From IMG/VR virus record IMGVR_UViG_3300029448_000070, positions 11,414 through 47,967 of that record: a stretch of 36,554 nt of DNA, one strand, 5' to 3'. Below the pieces are notes generated by a model, which was given only the letters and a program-made list of their open reading frames with translations, did not search any database and had not been told where the DNA came from. The position numbers were made by a program, and so were the translations under genes. Of this stretch, positions 18,668-24,919 are shown piece by piece (position 1 is the stretch's first letter; each line of letters begins with the position of its first letter). The stretch is from a virus.

Positions 18668-18945
18668 AAATCTTTTATCTTAACTAATTTTGCACATTTT
18701 TCATAATCTTCTAACTCTTCAAAATGTTCTAGTAAAAGATCTATAGTTCCTGTGTCTCTTCCGTCTTGATCTATGGGATTAAATGGTAAATAAAATTCAT
18801 CGTATGTACCACTTTCCAGTTCATAATATATATCATCAACTGTTTTTTCTTTTGTTATAATAAGGTAAGCATTGTACATTGCCTCATTATATAAAGCTAA
18901 ATCTTTGTAAAGATCTAATTCCGTATCATCGTTTTCTTCCAACAT
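18628..18945 (-). CDS. Small acidic protein preceding the terminase gene
   Basis: From the ATG at 18945 this is a 105-aa acidic protein (MLEENDDTELDLYKDLALYN). It has two helical parts and the segment LLLEHFEELEDYEKCAKLVK near the C-terminus. A TTG at 18969 would add eight residues but lies within the upstream 55-aa gene, so the ATG is preferred. Its 3' end overlaps the terminase start by 40 nt. The repeated helical look and the LLEHFExxEDYEKCAKL segment recur, as I remember, in small proteins of T4-like and other phages, but I assign no function. A small terminase subunit or packaging accessory is possible by position only. Confidence 0.55.
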   Translation of the reverse strand: MLEENDDTELDLYKDLALYNEAMYNAYLIITKEKTVDDIYYELESGTYDEFYLPFNPIDQDGRDTGTIDLLLEHFEELEDYEKCAKLVKIKDLCSKTLINSDLQL

Positions 18946-18949
18946 TTGT

Positions 18950-19117
18950 TCATTTTTTCCAGAGCTCAAACCCTAAATTAAATATCATAAATCTATATTC
19001 ATTAATATCAAAGTTAAGGTAGATTTCAAATATTGTAAGAAATCCTGCTCTAAGTGTGAAATCAAAGATACTATTTTTTTTGAAACTATTCCAACAATTT
19101 ATCCAATCTATTTTCAT
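18950..19117 (-). CDS. Small 55-aa hypothetical protein
   Basis: This short frame starts MKIDWINCWNSFKKNS and ends in LGFELWKK, immediately 5' of the small acidic gene; its stop lies 4 nt before that gene's ATG. It is rich in aromatic residues (Trp, Phe, Tyr) and isoleucine, has no clear membrane segment, and fills an otherwise empty 160-bp gap in a tightly packed operon. The start follows an A-rich leader like its neighbours. It is unrecognised, and I consider it real mainly from context. Confidence 0.45.
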   Translation of the reverse strand: MKIDWINCWNSFKKNSIFDFTLRAGFLTIFEIYLNFDINEYRFMIFNLGFELWKK

Positions 19118-19128
19118 TTTTTTTATTT

Positions 19129-19632
19129 TTATTGACTATATTTATTTGTAATAACACCTCCTCTATTAGCGTTATTTATTTGTTCTTCCTTTTTAACTTG
19201 TTCTTCTAACTTAGATAATCCATTGATGACATCTCCCATTTTAGATAAATTTTGAACTAAATCTTTTGCAGTAAACATTAATCTTCCATTATCATCCATC
19301 ATTGTTAAATCAATGTCTCTAAAATATTTTTCTAATTTAGTAACAGAATTTCTAGCAGCTTTTAATAATTTAACTGCAGATGTTTCTGATAACTCTTTAT
19401 ATTTATTTTCTGCTAATTCTATTTTTTTAGATCTTTTATATTTTTTCTTAAATATACTTTGCGAAACTTCATCATGTCTTTTTTCTTCATCATAAACAGA
19501 AAATGGGGATTTATGATCAATCATATAATATACATATGCTAATTCATTATTAGATAAATCTTTAAATTCCGTTATAGTTAATGTATACGGAGAAGGAAGT
19601 ACTTTATTATTACTTATTGTTAATAGTTCCAC
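19129..19632 (-). CDS. Helical hypothetical protein upstream of the terminase
   Basis: This 167-aa, largely helical protein has an N-terminal part (TITEFKDLSNNELAYVYYMI) that suggests a small folded domain. A basic stretch (FKKKYKRSKKIELAENKYKE) and a long amphipathic helix to about residue 150 follow (KDLVQNLSKMGDVINGLSKL, then EEQVKKEEQ). The C-terminus is short and flexible. Its start overlaps the end of the HU-like gene by 23 nt. Small, helical, coiled-coil-forming proteins just upstream of terL are often small terminase subunits, so that is a reasonable candidate function, but nothing in the sequence proves it. Confidence 0.5.
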   Translation of the reverse strand: MELLTISNNKVLPSPYTLTITEFKDLSNNELAYVYYMIDHKSPFSVYDEEKRHDEVSQSIFKKKYKRSKKIELAENKYKELSETSAVKLLKAARNSVTKLEKYFRDIDLTMMDDNGRLMFTAKDLVQNLSKMGDVINGLSKLEEQVKKEEQINNANRGGVITNKYSQ

Positions 19633-19828
19633 TTTTTTCTTTTATATGTTTTAATCTATTTTTATTTACATGAAACTTACCAAAATATGGAAGTCTTACT
19701 GCATTAAATTTACCTTCACTCATTATTTTTGATACAAATTTAAATTGATGATACACTATATTTTCTACAGTTTTTAAAGGTAAATTATATTTACTCGCTA
19801 GTTTTTGTATTAATGTTTTGGAATCCAC
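19610..19828 (-). CDS. Short HU/IHF-like DNA-binding protein
   Basis: The 72-aa protein matches the first two thirds of the HU/IHF fold. Helices come first (TLIQKLASKYNLPLKTVENI), then KFVSKIMSEGKFNAVRLPYF and GKF, corresponding to the HU signature around 'v.l.gfG.F' at residues 44-52. The family usually has about 90 residues; here the DNA-embracing beta arm is reduced to a short basic tail (HVNKNRLKHIKEK). HU/IHF homologues bend DNA and occur in crAss-like phages near the packaging genes. It could act in packaging, late transcription or genome condensation. It overlaps both neighbours, which suggests coupled translation. Confidence 0.7.
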   Translation of the reverse strand: MDSKTLIQKLASKYNLPLKTVENIVYHQFKFVSKIMSEGKFNAVRLPYFGKFHVNKNRLKHIKEKSGTINNK

Positions 19829-20285
19829 TAAGTAAGGTTTTTAAATTTTTTCTTTTTATATTTAAATTAGGTATCTTTTTAACAAAATCTTTTAATTGTA
19901 AAATATTTATATTTTTAATTTTATGTTTAAGTTTTAAAATTAATAATCTTTTTTTACCATCTATAATTCTTACACCACTTGGCCATTCTTGAATTTTAAT
20001 ATACTCAAATTCTTCTGGGTCATACCCAAATTCATTTAAACTTTCTGTAAGAGATACTATATTTTCATGTTCAGCTTCAAAATGTTTATACTTTTCAGGA
20101 TCATTAATAAATTTTGTGTATACATCAATAGATCTTTCATCTATTAAATCAACCAATTCATCTATCGTCATTTTTTTATAGTAAGGTAAAGGCATAGTTC
20201 TACCTCTAAAACTTATACGTGTTCTATCCTTTTTTTTCTTTTCCTTTTTCTGTGGAGTTTGATTCTCCTGGTTCGTCACATCCAT
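19791..20285 (-). CDS. Basic protein with a ParB-like DG.KR motif
   Basis: From the ATG at 20285 (a GTG precedes it directly) this is a 164-aa basic protein. The Lys-rich N-terminal tail (QKKEKKKKDRTRISFRGR) precedes MTIDELVDLIDERSIDVYTK. Then come IVSLTESLNEFGYDPEEFEY and WPSGVRIIDGKKRLLILKLK. The last part resembles the ParB/sulfiredoxin-like core, where an 'I.DG.HR' loop contacts nucleotide or DNA; here the His is Lys. It overlaps both the Zn-binding gene (62 nt) and the HU-like gene (38 nt). A later ATG at 20195 would shorten the first overlap. DNA binding is likely from the charge; a nuclease or CTPase role is unproven. Confidence 0.4.
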   Translation of the reverse strand: MDVTNQENQTPQKKEKKKKDRTRISFRGRTMPLPYYKKMTIDELVDLIDERSIDVYTKFINDPEKYKHFEAEHENIVSLTESLNEFGYDPEEFEYIKIQEWPSGVRIIDGKKRLLILKLKHKIKNINILQLKDFVKKIPNLNIKRKNLKTLLSGFQNINTKTSE

Positions 20286-20730
20286 CACATTCTTTATTTT
20301 GTTTTCTTACTATTATATCATCATATCCTAATTTTCTTAATATAGGATTAGCTGTTTCTGGCTTCTTAGGATCAAATATACCAGCATCATAAGCTTTATG
20401 TAAAATTTTATTTGTTGCTATTGCTTTTCTTACATTTTCATTTTTTGGTCCTGCTAAAGATTTAAACATAGGTTTCCATCTAGGCGGTTTGTCTGGACAA
20501 GTAGTTGTTTTCCATTTAGCTTTGTGTTCTACTAAACATCCACACAAAGTGCATCTCATTTTTTCTTTATCTAACTTTGGACACGTATTACAAGCTTTTA
20601 ATCTTTCAGTATATTGAGCATGTGTAACATTTGGAGCTCCTTCTTTTATATATGTACCAAGATCTTTGGCAAAATTTTTAGCCATAGTAAATATACTTGG
20701 CATTTTTTTATTTTCTTTACTCATTGACAT
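20224..20730 (-). CDS. Zn-binding Cys-cluster protein
   Basis: From the ATG at 20730 this is a 168-aa protein with a compact cysteine cluster: C47 and C50 (CNTCPKL), C60, C63 and C65 (CTLCGC), C78 (TTTCPD), plus C148 and C151 (ECDGCDE). The arrangement 'ERLK-C-x2-C ... C-x2-CGC ... CP' is a recurrent phage and bacterial zinc-binding module, well known in marine phages near structural genes but of unknown role. The tail is Lys/Glu-rich. It begins inside the end of the 42-aa upstream frame (ATGAGTAA context). A structural or packaging accessory is possible; only metal binding is supported. Confidence 0.6.
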   Translation of the reverse strand: MSMSKENKKMPSIFTMAKNFAKDLGTYIKEGAPNVTHAQYTERLKACNTCPKLDKEKMRCTLCGCLVEHKAKWKTTTCPDKPPRWKPMFKSLAGPKNENVRKAIATNKILHKAYDAGIFDPKKPETANPILRKLGYDDIIVRKQNKECDGCDEPGESNSTEKGKEKKG

Positions 20731-20845
20731 ATTCACTTACTTCAACACTAATTAATTTTCCTTGTTTACTATATATAACCATAATAGAGTATGGGTATTT
20801 AGCATATTCTGATATAACATAATTTTTATACAAGAGTGATTTCAA
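20717..20845 (-). CDS. Possible 42-aa protein with TTG start
   Basis: A short frame in the gap between the winged-helix and Zn-binding genes reads LKSLLYKNYVISEYAKYPYS, then IMVIYSKQGKLISVEVSEYV. It begins at a TTG just before the upstream stop and ends in the ATGAGTAA overlap at the next start, the same junction style seen elsewhere in this operon. The beta-hairpin-like composition looks protein-like. The absence of an ATG start leaves it uncertain. Confidence 0.35.
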   Translation of the reverse strand: MKSLLYKNYVISEYAKYPYSIMVIYSKQGKLISVEVSEYVNE

Positions 20846-21143
20846 TTTTAGTTATTTTAGGATTTAACAACTTGTTTACATCATATTTACCATTTTTATA
20901 AAGTAAAGCTCCTTTATCTTTTAATTTTTTTATATAATTATTTAAAGTATTAGAGTCTTTAATAGACATAATATCAGCTACTTTATCTTTACTTGTTTTA
21001 GTACAAAAATTTTTACTTTTTGATTTTAAATTTACTTGAATAAATGCAGATAAAATTTCTAATTCTTTATTTGTAAGATTAAAAATTCCATTCCAAATTA
21101 AAACTCTTTTATATATACTATTAGCTTTTATTTTTATTTTCAT
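20826..21143 (-). CDS. Winged-helix-like small protein
   Basis: The 105-aa basic protein reads as a helix-turn-helix fold. LTNKELEILSAFIQVNLKS supplies the first helices and VADIMSIKDSNTLNNYIKKL the candidate recognition helix. DKGALLYKNGKYDVNKLLNP forms the wing, as in MarR/PadR-like regulators. Its gene overlaps the preceding coiled-coil gene by 23 nt. Placed early in the late operon next to the GroES-like gene, it could regulate phage or host transcription. The fold is a reading of the sequence, not a search result. Confidence 0.5.
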   Translation of the reverse strand: MKIKIKANSIYKRVLIWNGIFNLTNKELEILSAFIQVNLKSKSKNFCTKTSKDKVADIMSIKDSNTLNNYIKKLKDKGALLYKNGKYDVNKLLNPKITKIEITLV

Positions 21144-21375
21144 CTATTCTTTCTATTACAGCTTTACCTCCAGAAAGTTTAATTCTAGATGATGTAGCTT
21201 GTTTATTATACTCTTCTACATATAATTCTAAATTAGATCTTGTACATATAAATGATAAAAAGACTTGAAGTTCTTTTATTGTTATACGTAAATTATCTTG
21301 CATACGCTCTGTTTTTTCTACAGATGCTTTAAGCGTTTCATAATTTTCTAAACTTATAGTTACAGTTCCGTTCAT
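21121..21375 (-). CDS. Small coiled-coil protein
   Basis: The 84-aa product starts with a short beta segment (NGTVTISLENYETLK). A helix with heptad-like spacing follows (ASVEKTERMQDNLRITIKEL), and the tail is basic. Its ATG overlaps the stop of the GroES-like gene (ATGA), and its end overlaps the winged-helix gene, so the three are probably co-translated. No family was recognised. A partner or regulator of the flanking proteins is possible. Confidence 0.45.
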   Translation of the reverse strand: MNGTVTISLENYETLKASVEKTERMQDNLRITIKELQVFLSFICTRSNLELYVEEYNKQATSSRIKLSGGKAVIERIDENKNKS

Positions 21376-21650
21376 GAAAATTTACCTAGTATATTATATT
21401 CTGCTACTAAAATAAATTCTCCTTCATCTAAATGTAATACACGTGCTTCTACAGTTGGATCTACCATTACAGTATCTCCTACTTTAGTAGTATTACAATC
21501 AGGTCCTATAGCTTGTACGTTTAATACATTCGTAACTATAGCGCCTGCTGTCTTATCATCTAAAATAATACCTGAATCTGTGATTTTTTTGGCGGGATTT
21601 GGAAGTAATATCCACTGACCATAAGGTTGAAATGTTGTTTTCTTTGCCAT
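21372..21650 (-). CDS. GroES-like co-chaperonin
   Basis: The 92-aa protein has the Cpn10 beta-barrel pattern. FQPYGQWILLPNP leads into a mobile loop (KKITDSGIILDD) with IIL at 28-30, where GroES carries its IVL anchor for GroEL. GAIVTNVLNVQAIGPDCNTT, KVGDTVMVDP and FILVAEYNILGKF follow. Length matches the family (about 95). No GroEL partner is encoded here, so it would cap the host chaperonin, like T4 gp31 does for its capsid protein. As the first gene of the virion operon it is made with the capsid genes. It lies just downstream of a good Bacteroidota-type promoter. Confidence 0.82.
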   Translation of the reverse strand: MAKKTTFQPYGQWILLPNPAKKITDSGIILDDKTAGAIVTNVLNVQAIGPDCNTTKVGDTVMVDPTVEARVLHLDEGEFILVAEYNILGKFS

Positions 21651-21672
21651 TTTATTATAAATTAGTTCTATG

Positions 21673-21705
21673 CAAATATATAATAAAATTTTTTATAAAA
21701 ACAAA
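21673..21705 (-). promoter_or_regulatory. Bacteroidota-type promoter for the leftward virion operon
   Basis: On the minus strand TTTG (21705-21702) is followed after 21 nt by TATATTTG (21680-21673). This matches the Bacteroidota consensus TTTG-N19-21-TAnnTTTG. Transcription would begin near 21665, about 15 nt before the GroES-like ATG at 21650. Confidence 0.65.
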
Positions 21706-22217
21706 TTAATAAAAGTTTTTTTAATTTTTGGATATACCTCTCCCCTTGAAGATTAGTTAAACTTTGAATTTCCACCTACCGTGTTTAGCCTTCGTGGGTA
21801 CATTTCTATCAGCCTGTAGTATTACTCCCACCTAAGTTTTATATCAAAGCAATTTGCGGAATTATTGGGGACAACCATAACTTAATATGTAAACCCAACT
21901 TCTGACCCCATAACTACTTTCGCCCTCTGGGGTGATCTAGATTCCATTTGCAATATTACAATATTCCTACAACAAATGCAAGTATTATAATAGAAATATA
22001 TAAAAAATTTGAAATATCTATTCTTTTCATACTGCAATATACAGATCTAATGTAAAGTATAAGTTAAGATTAAATTAATTTTTAGTGAAAAAAATTTTTT
22101 TGGGGAATTAGTGAGCGTATAGGGGTATGTATACAAAAACCCCCACAGTTGTTTGGAATTGCAAGTACCCCGCGTTCAATCGCAGTCTTGTGTTCCATAG
22201 CAACTATAATAATGTAG
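21706..22217. other. Divergent intergenic hub with hairpins and A/T tracts; no gene seen
   Basis: No convincing frame exists on either strand. Inverted repeats lie at 21794-21831 (GTGGG/CCCAC), 21865-21898 (TTGGG/CCCAA), 21905-21933 (ACCCCA/TGGGGT) and 22114-22144 (GGGGT/ACCCC). A perfect A7T7 palindrome is at 22088-22101 inside a very AT-rich stretch. The left part is clearly GC-richer than the AT-rich surroundings. A leftward promoter and a possible rightward promoter flank it. It could hold a replication origin, a structured RNA or both; no DnaA box was recognised. Confidence 0.5.
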
Positions 22218-22226
22218 TGCTATAAT
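22218..22226 (+). promoter_or_regulatory. Possible extended -10 box for the rightward gene at 22261
   Basis: TGCTATAAT has the extended -10 form, and a second TATAAT lies at 22205-22210. No convincing -35 box is present. Transcription would start near 22233, just upstream of a small TGCAC/GTGCA hairpin (22237-22255) that precedes the ATG at 22261. Confidence 0.3.
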
Positions 22227-22260
22227 CTAATTGTCTGCACGACACTAAGTGCACAACGAT

Positions 22261-22863
22261 ATGGCTAATATCATTAACTCAGGCTCCGTGGAGAGTCTTC
22301 AAAAAGGACAGTGCATCCTACTATCGGCACAAAAATGTAAAGGCAACAAGGTTCAACTACAATTCGCTGAGAAGAAAGGCAGTGGTAGTTCAAGCTTACT
22401 TGCTAAGTTCAACAAAGGCGACGACAGGTTCTCATCCAAAGCAACAAGAGCTTGGCTAACTGTAGAGCCTTCAGCAATCAAAGAGTTCTTAGGCATTGAT
22501 GTAACATTTGCTACAGGTGCTTGGGAGGTTGCTACCGTTGGTGGTAAAGATAAGGAAATCATACCACTCAACATTCTTAATCCTTTGTCATTGGATAATA
22601 ACAGTCCAATCAGAGTTCAAGTCATTGAAACAACTCAAGGCACTGAATTCGAGCTTAAGAATGTTGATACAACAGCTAAGCGTGCAGGTCGTGATGGCGA
22701 GTTCATACTGCACAAAGGCAAGCACATTTTTATGCATAAAGAAATCGTTGATTGTGAGCCAATTGACGTTCTTCTAACACCTGATAACAATGCAACAGAG
22801 GTTCAAGCTAATGAATCCGTTGTAGAAACACAGGTTAAGACAGAAGAAGAGGTCGCTTTCTAA
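22261..22863 (+). CDS. Unknown protein with GC-rich codon use, first rightward gene
   Basis: The ATG at 22261 gives 200 aa; a GTG at 22249 would add four residues but lies inside a small hairpin. The sequence is mostly beta-like (GSVESLQKGQCILLSAQKCK, then GNKVQLQFAEKK). It has a Gly/Ser linker, the motif STRAWLT-like SKATRAWLTVEP, a later stretch EFELKNVDTTAKRAGRDGEF, and an acidic, disordered C-terminus (QVKTEEEVAF). No family was recognised. Codons end in C far more often than in most rightward genes (AAC, TTC, GGC), resembling the capsid gene, so it may be very highly expressed. The acidic tail recalls SSB-type proteins, but that is weak. A terminator-like hairpin follows directly. Confidence 0.65.
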   Translation: MANIINSGSVESLQKGQCILLSAQKCKGNKVQLQFAEKKGSGSSSLLAKFNKGDDRFSSKATRAWLTVEPSAIKEFLGIDVTFATGAWEVATVGGKDKEIIPLNILNPLSLDNNSPIRVQVIETTQGTEFELKNVDTTAKRAGRDGEFILHKGKHIFMHKEIVDCEPIDVLLTPDNNATEVQANESVVETQVKTEEEVAF

Positions 22864-22874
22864 AGCATTGTCAT

Positions 22875-22912
22875 CAGTTAGTAGTGGTAGCATAAGTTAT
22901 CACTACTAATTG
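22875..22912 (+). terminator. Strong hairpin after the first rightward gene
   Basis: A 15-bp stem (22875-22889 with 22898-22912, including CAGTTAGTAGTGG and its complement, with two G-U pairs) closes an 8-nt loop. It starts 11 nt after the stop codon and is followed by TTTCTTT. It very likely ends or strongly reduces transcription of the upstream gene. Confidence 0.65.
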
Positions 22913-22928
22913 ATTTCTTTATACACAA

Positions 22929-22936
22929 TATATTTG
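22929..22936 (+). promoter_or_regulatory. Possible Bacteroidota -7 box for the small-gene operon
   Basis: TATATTTG matches TAnnTTTG and lies just after the terminator-like hairpin. A TTG at 22910-22912 is 16 nt upstream, a little short of the usual 19-21 nt spacing. It would drive the operon that starts with the 57-aa gene. Confidence 0.4.
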
Positions 22937-22967
22937 CGCGAGCATTATATTTCATGAAGCGAGCGCA

Positions 22968-23013
22968 TTAGCCACTCATCACAGCCATACTTTTGGCTAT
23001 ATTTAGTGGTTAA
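22968..23013 (+). other. Nested hairpin in the leader of the small-gene operon
   Basis: An outer stem TTAGCCACT/AGTGGTTAA (22968-22976 with 23005-23013, one G-U pair) encloses AGCCA/TGGCT (22983-22987 with 22994-22998). Just upstream TGCGC and GCGCA (22935-22939 with 22963-22967) can also pair. This structured ~120-nt leader lies between the possible promoter and the gene at 23063. Confidence 0.45.
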
Positions 23014-23062
23014 CACAGTTTAGTTAATTAAATTATATAACACACACTTAAAATTAAATGAT

Positions 23063-23236
23063 ATGAAATACGATAGAATTGTTAACAATAGGTTAAAAGA
23101 ACTTAGAAAGTTAGATGCTCATACTTGTAATAAAATGTATGAAGCAGCAATAAAAGAAATAAAGTTAAACAAAAGCAAAAGAGCTAAGGCTTTAAATAAA
23201 TGGTATGATAATTGGATAAATCCATTTTCTAATTAA
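23063..23236 (+). CDS. Small basic helical protein, 57 aa
   Basis: The frame begins MKYDRIVNNRLKELRKLDAH, continues through a Lys-rich helix (AIKEIKLNKSKRAKALNKWY) and ends WINPFSN. It is strongly basic and predicted all-helical. It follows an A/T-rich leader containing ACACACAC, a motif also seen before other rightward genes. It is the first gene of the cassette of small and exported proteins. A nucleic-acid-binding or host-takeover role is possible; no family was recognised. Confidence 0.6.
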   Translation: MKYDRIVNNRLKELRKLDAHTCNKMYEAAIKEIKLNKSKRAKALNKWYDNWINPFSN

Positions 23237-23297
23237 TTAGTTATACATTAAATATTAACACACACACTAATAGGTAGTGACTTACCACTAATAGATT

Positions 23298-23525
23298 ATG
23301 AAAAAGATAAGTAAATTTATATTAAATATAACAGGTAATAAATGGAGTCCAATGGGAGCAGGACTATTAATGATATTAATTGCTCTAATATTAATGTTAA
23401 TGTCAAGTTGTGGAGTACAATCTAATTGTCCTTATGATAAGACATGGCAATGGAGTAGTTCAGATACTTTACAAATAAATAATAATATTAACACACACAA
23501 ATACAAGGCGTTAAGAGCGTCATAA
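23298..23525 (+). CDS. Small membrane-anchored protein or lipoprotein
   Basis: This 75-aa protein has a basic N-terminus (KKISKFILNITGNK) and one hydrophobic segment, MGAGLLMILIALILMLM, which ends in SSCGVQ, a lipobox-like site. The remaining ~37 residues are polar (NCPYDKTWQWSSSDTLQ). It may be lipidated and held in the inner or outer membrane of the Gram-negative host. It is followed 3 nt later by a two-helix membrane protein and then an exported transglutaminase-like protein. This suggests an envelope cassette for lysis (spanin-like) or superinfection exclusion; which one is not shown by the sequence. Confidence 0.55.
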   Translation: MKKISKFILNITGNKWSPMGAGLLMILIALILMLMSSCGVQSNCPYDKTWQWSSSDTLQINNNINTHKYKALRAS

Positions 23526-23528
23526 ATT

Positions 23529-23741
23529 ATGATAAATAAATTAAAATTAAAAGATATAAGAGACATGTTAAAGTTTTTTATGGTTGCAGTATCAATGATA
23601 ACAGCAATTATAGTAGGAGTATATGCAATAGTCTACTCATTAATAAATGCATTTATATTTATAGCTACATTTATAGTAGGAGTAATAGGATTAGGATTTG
23701 GACTTGTTACATTAAAAATAATTGCAAATAAACTAACATAA
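23529..23741 (+). CDS. Two-helix membrane protein (holin-like candidate)
   Basis: This is a 70-aa protein. A basic N-terminus with an amphipathic start (NKLKLKDIRDML) is followed by two long hydrophobic helices: FFMVAVSMITAIIVGVYAIV and INAFIFIATFIVGVIGLGFG. The end is short and basic. Size and topology suit a class II holin or a small exclusion protein. It is one base apart from the following exported protein gene and part of the same operon. No lysin of a familiar class is present here. Confidence 0.55.
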   Translation: MINKLKLKDIRDMLKFFMVAVSMITAIIVGVYAIVYSLINAFIFIATFIVGVIGLGFGLVTLKIIANKLT

Positions 23742-23742
23742 T

Positions 23743-24504
23743 ATGAAATTGTTAATGATGTTAGTTATCATATCAACATGTGGTTTTAGCCAAGTAAGTG
23801 TGGTTGAGTTCTTTGATCAATTCTACTCAAAGAACTCATCTACATTACTAACAATTTATGAAGATGATTATAAATTGTTTTGTAAGGATAAACAAATTGA
23901 TATAGATAACGATCATAATAAATATGTATTTCATAAACTATTCTTTTTACATAATGCATTTACAACAACAGGTGCAATAAATGGATTAAGAGGTGGTTTA
24001 TTAGAAATACCTTATTATGATATGAGTAGTAGATACAAATTAGAAGATGTTATTATAGAGGATAGAACACCAGTTATATTTTTGAGTGATTTGGTGAGTG
24101 ATACATCAAAATATAAAGATATGTATACATTTGGTTGGTGCAGTGAGAGAGAAATGGCATTTATGGCTTTGATAAAGAGTATGGGATTTGATGGCAGAAT
24201 AGTGGCTGATAATGGACATGCATGGTCTGAAGTGAATGTTGAATTATATGTAAATAATCAACTGAATGACTATATTTTATACATTGATAATACATATGAT
24301 AGATTTTTAATTAGAACAGAGTTATATTGGTATGAGTTAACATCAAACTATCATGAATGCAGATCATATGATTATAATTGTGAAATATGTTTAATGACTA
24401 AGTTTTATAATCCAAGAAGTGATGAAATTATAGATACTATTATGGTGTCTAAAGATAGAATAAAGTCATTAAGTAATCAATTAGTGTTAAATTTAAATAA
24501 ATAG
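23743..24504 (+). CDS. Exported transglutaminase-like (papain-fold) protein
   Basis: The 253-aa protein begins with a signal peptide, MKLLMMLVIISTCGFSQ, of the form usual for Bacteroidota (cleavage near FS/Q). The body holds a Cys-His-Asp series in the transglutaminase-like order: C133 in GWCSEREMAFMALIKSMGF, H159 in NGHAWSEV, and D182 in YIDNTYD. The family includes cysteine peptidases and amidases acting on proteins or peptidoglycan-linked peptides in the periplasm. Additional Cys residues occur near the C-terminus. It is flanked by small membrane proteins and a zinc ribbon. A periplasmic role in lysis, envelope remodelling or blocking other phages is inferred. It ends in TAG. Confidence 0.65.
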   Translation: MKLLMMLVIISTCGFSQVSVVEFFDQFYSKNSSTLLTIYEDDYKLFCKDKQIDIDNDHNKYVFHKLFFLHNAFTTTGAINGLRGGLLEIPYYDMSSRYKLEDVIIEDRTPVIFLSDLVSDTSKYKDMYTFGWCSEREMAFMALIKSMGFDGRIVADNGHAWSEVNVELYVNNQLNDYILYIDNTYDRFLIRTELYWYELTSNYHECRSYDYNCEICLMTKFYNPRSDEIIDTIMVSKDRIKSLSNQLVLNLNK

Positions 24505-24506
24505 TT

Positions 24507-24806
24507 ATGTCATATTTTCAAGAAACTGGAGGGTTGAGTGAATGGGAAAAGACTCAACTCTTCGAGTTAGGATATATTCCTAAACGTAAATGTAAAGAAG
24601 CTAATCAATTACAAAGTGATACATCTAAAAATATGTATCAACAATGTGATGAAGCAAAAGATGGTTGGTTAGCTAAAAGAGAAAACAGAACAAATATTAA
24701 TTGTCCAGAATGTGGATACACAGTAGGATATCAAGTTCATCAAAATCATCCTACTATTGCTGATTGTGGTAAATGTGGACATGTTTGTGATGTAATAGAG
24801 TATTAA
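24507..24806 (+). CDS. Zinc-ribbon protein
   Basis: The 99-aa protein carries a C-terminal zinc ribbon, C66 and C69 (CPECG) with C87 and C90 (CGKCG), and two further cysteines upstream. Its N-terminal part (SEWEKTQLFELGYIPKRKCK) is helical. It follows the transglutaminase-like gene by 2 nt, so the genes are probably co-translated. The ribbon might bind nucleic acid or protein. Nothing more specific can be said. Confidence 0.55.
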   Translation: MSYFQETGGLSEWEKTQLFELGYIPKRKCKEANQLQSDTSKNMYQQCDEAKDGWLAKRENRTNINCPECGYTVGYQVHQNHPTIADCGKCGHVCDVIEY

Positions 24807-24815
24807 TTGGTGGCG

Positions 24816-24897
24816 GCTAGCATTTATTTAATGGAATGCGATGAGTGCTAGCGTTGAGTGCGGTTGAGGTGAGTTTAAGGTCTTGCTTCAACTGCAC
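24816..24897 (+). other. Two adjacent hairpins in an intergenic leader
   Basis: Hairpin 1 pairs GCTAGCA (24816-24822) with TGCTAGC (24846-24852); a nested GCATT/AATGC pairing is an overlapping alternative. Hairpin 2 pairs GTGC-g-GTTGA (24858-24867) with TCAAC-t-GCAC (24888-24897). They lie between the zinc-ribbon gene and a 37-aa membrane protein. No U tract follows, so a processing or regulatory structure is more likely than a terminator. Confidence 0.45.
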
Positions 24898-24919
24898 ATA
24901 TTGCTAAAAGATTGTAAAT

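Noticed and set aside
22353-22574. Leftward 73-codon frame opposite the first rightward gene.
   Set aside because: The rightward gene has a better start, terminator and protein-like composition; the antisense frame is a by-product of its codon use.
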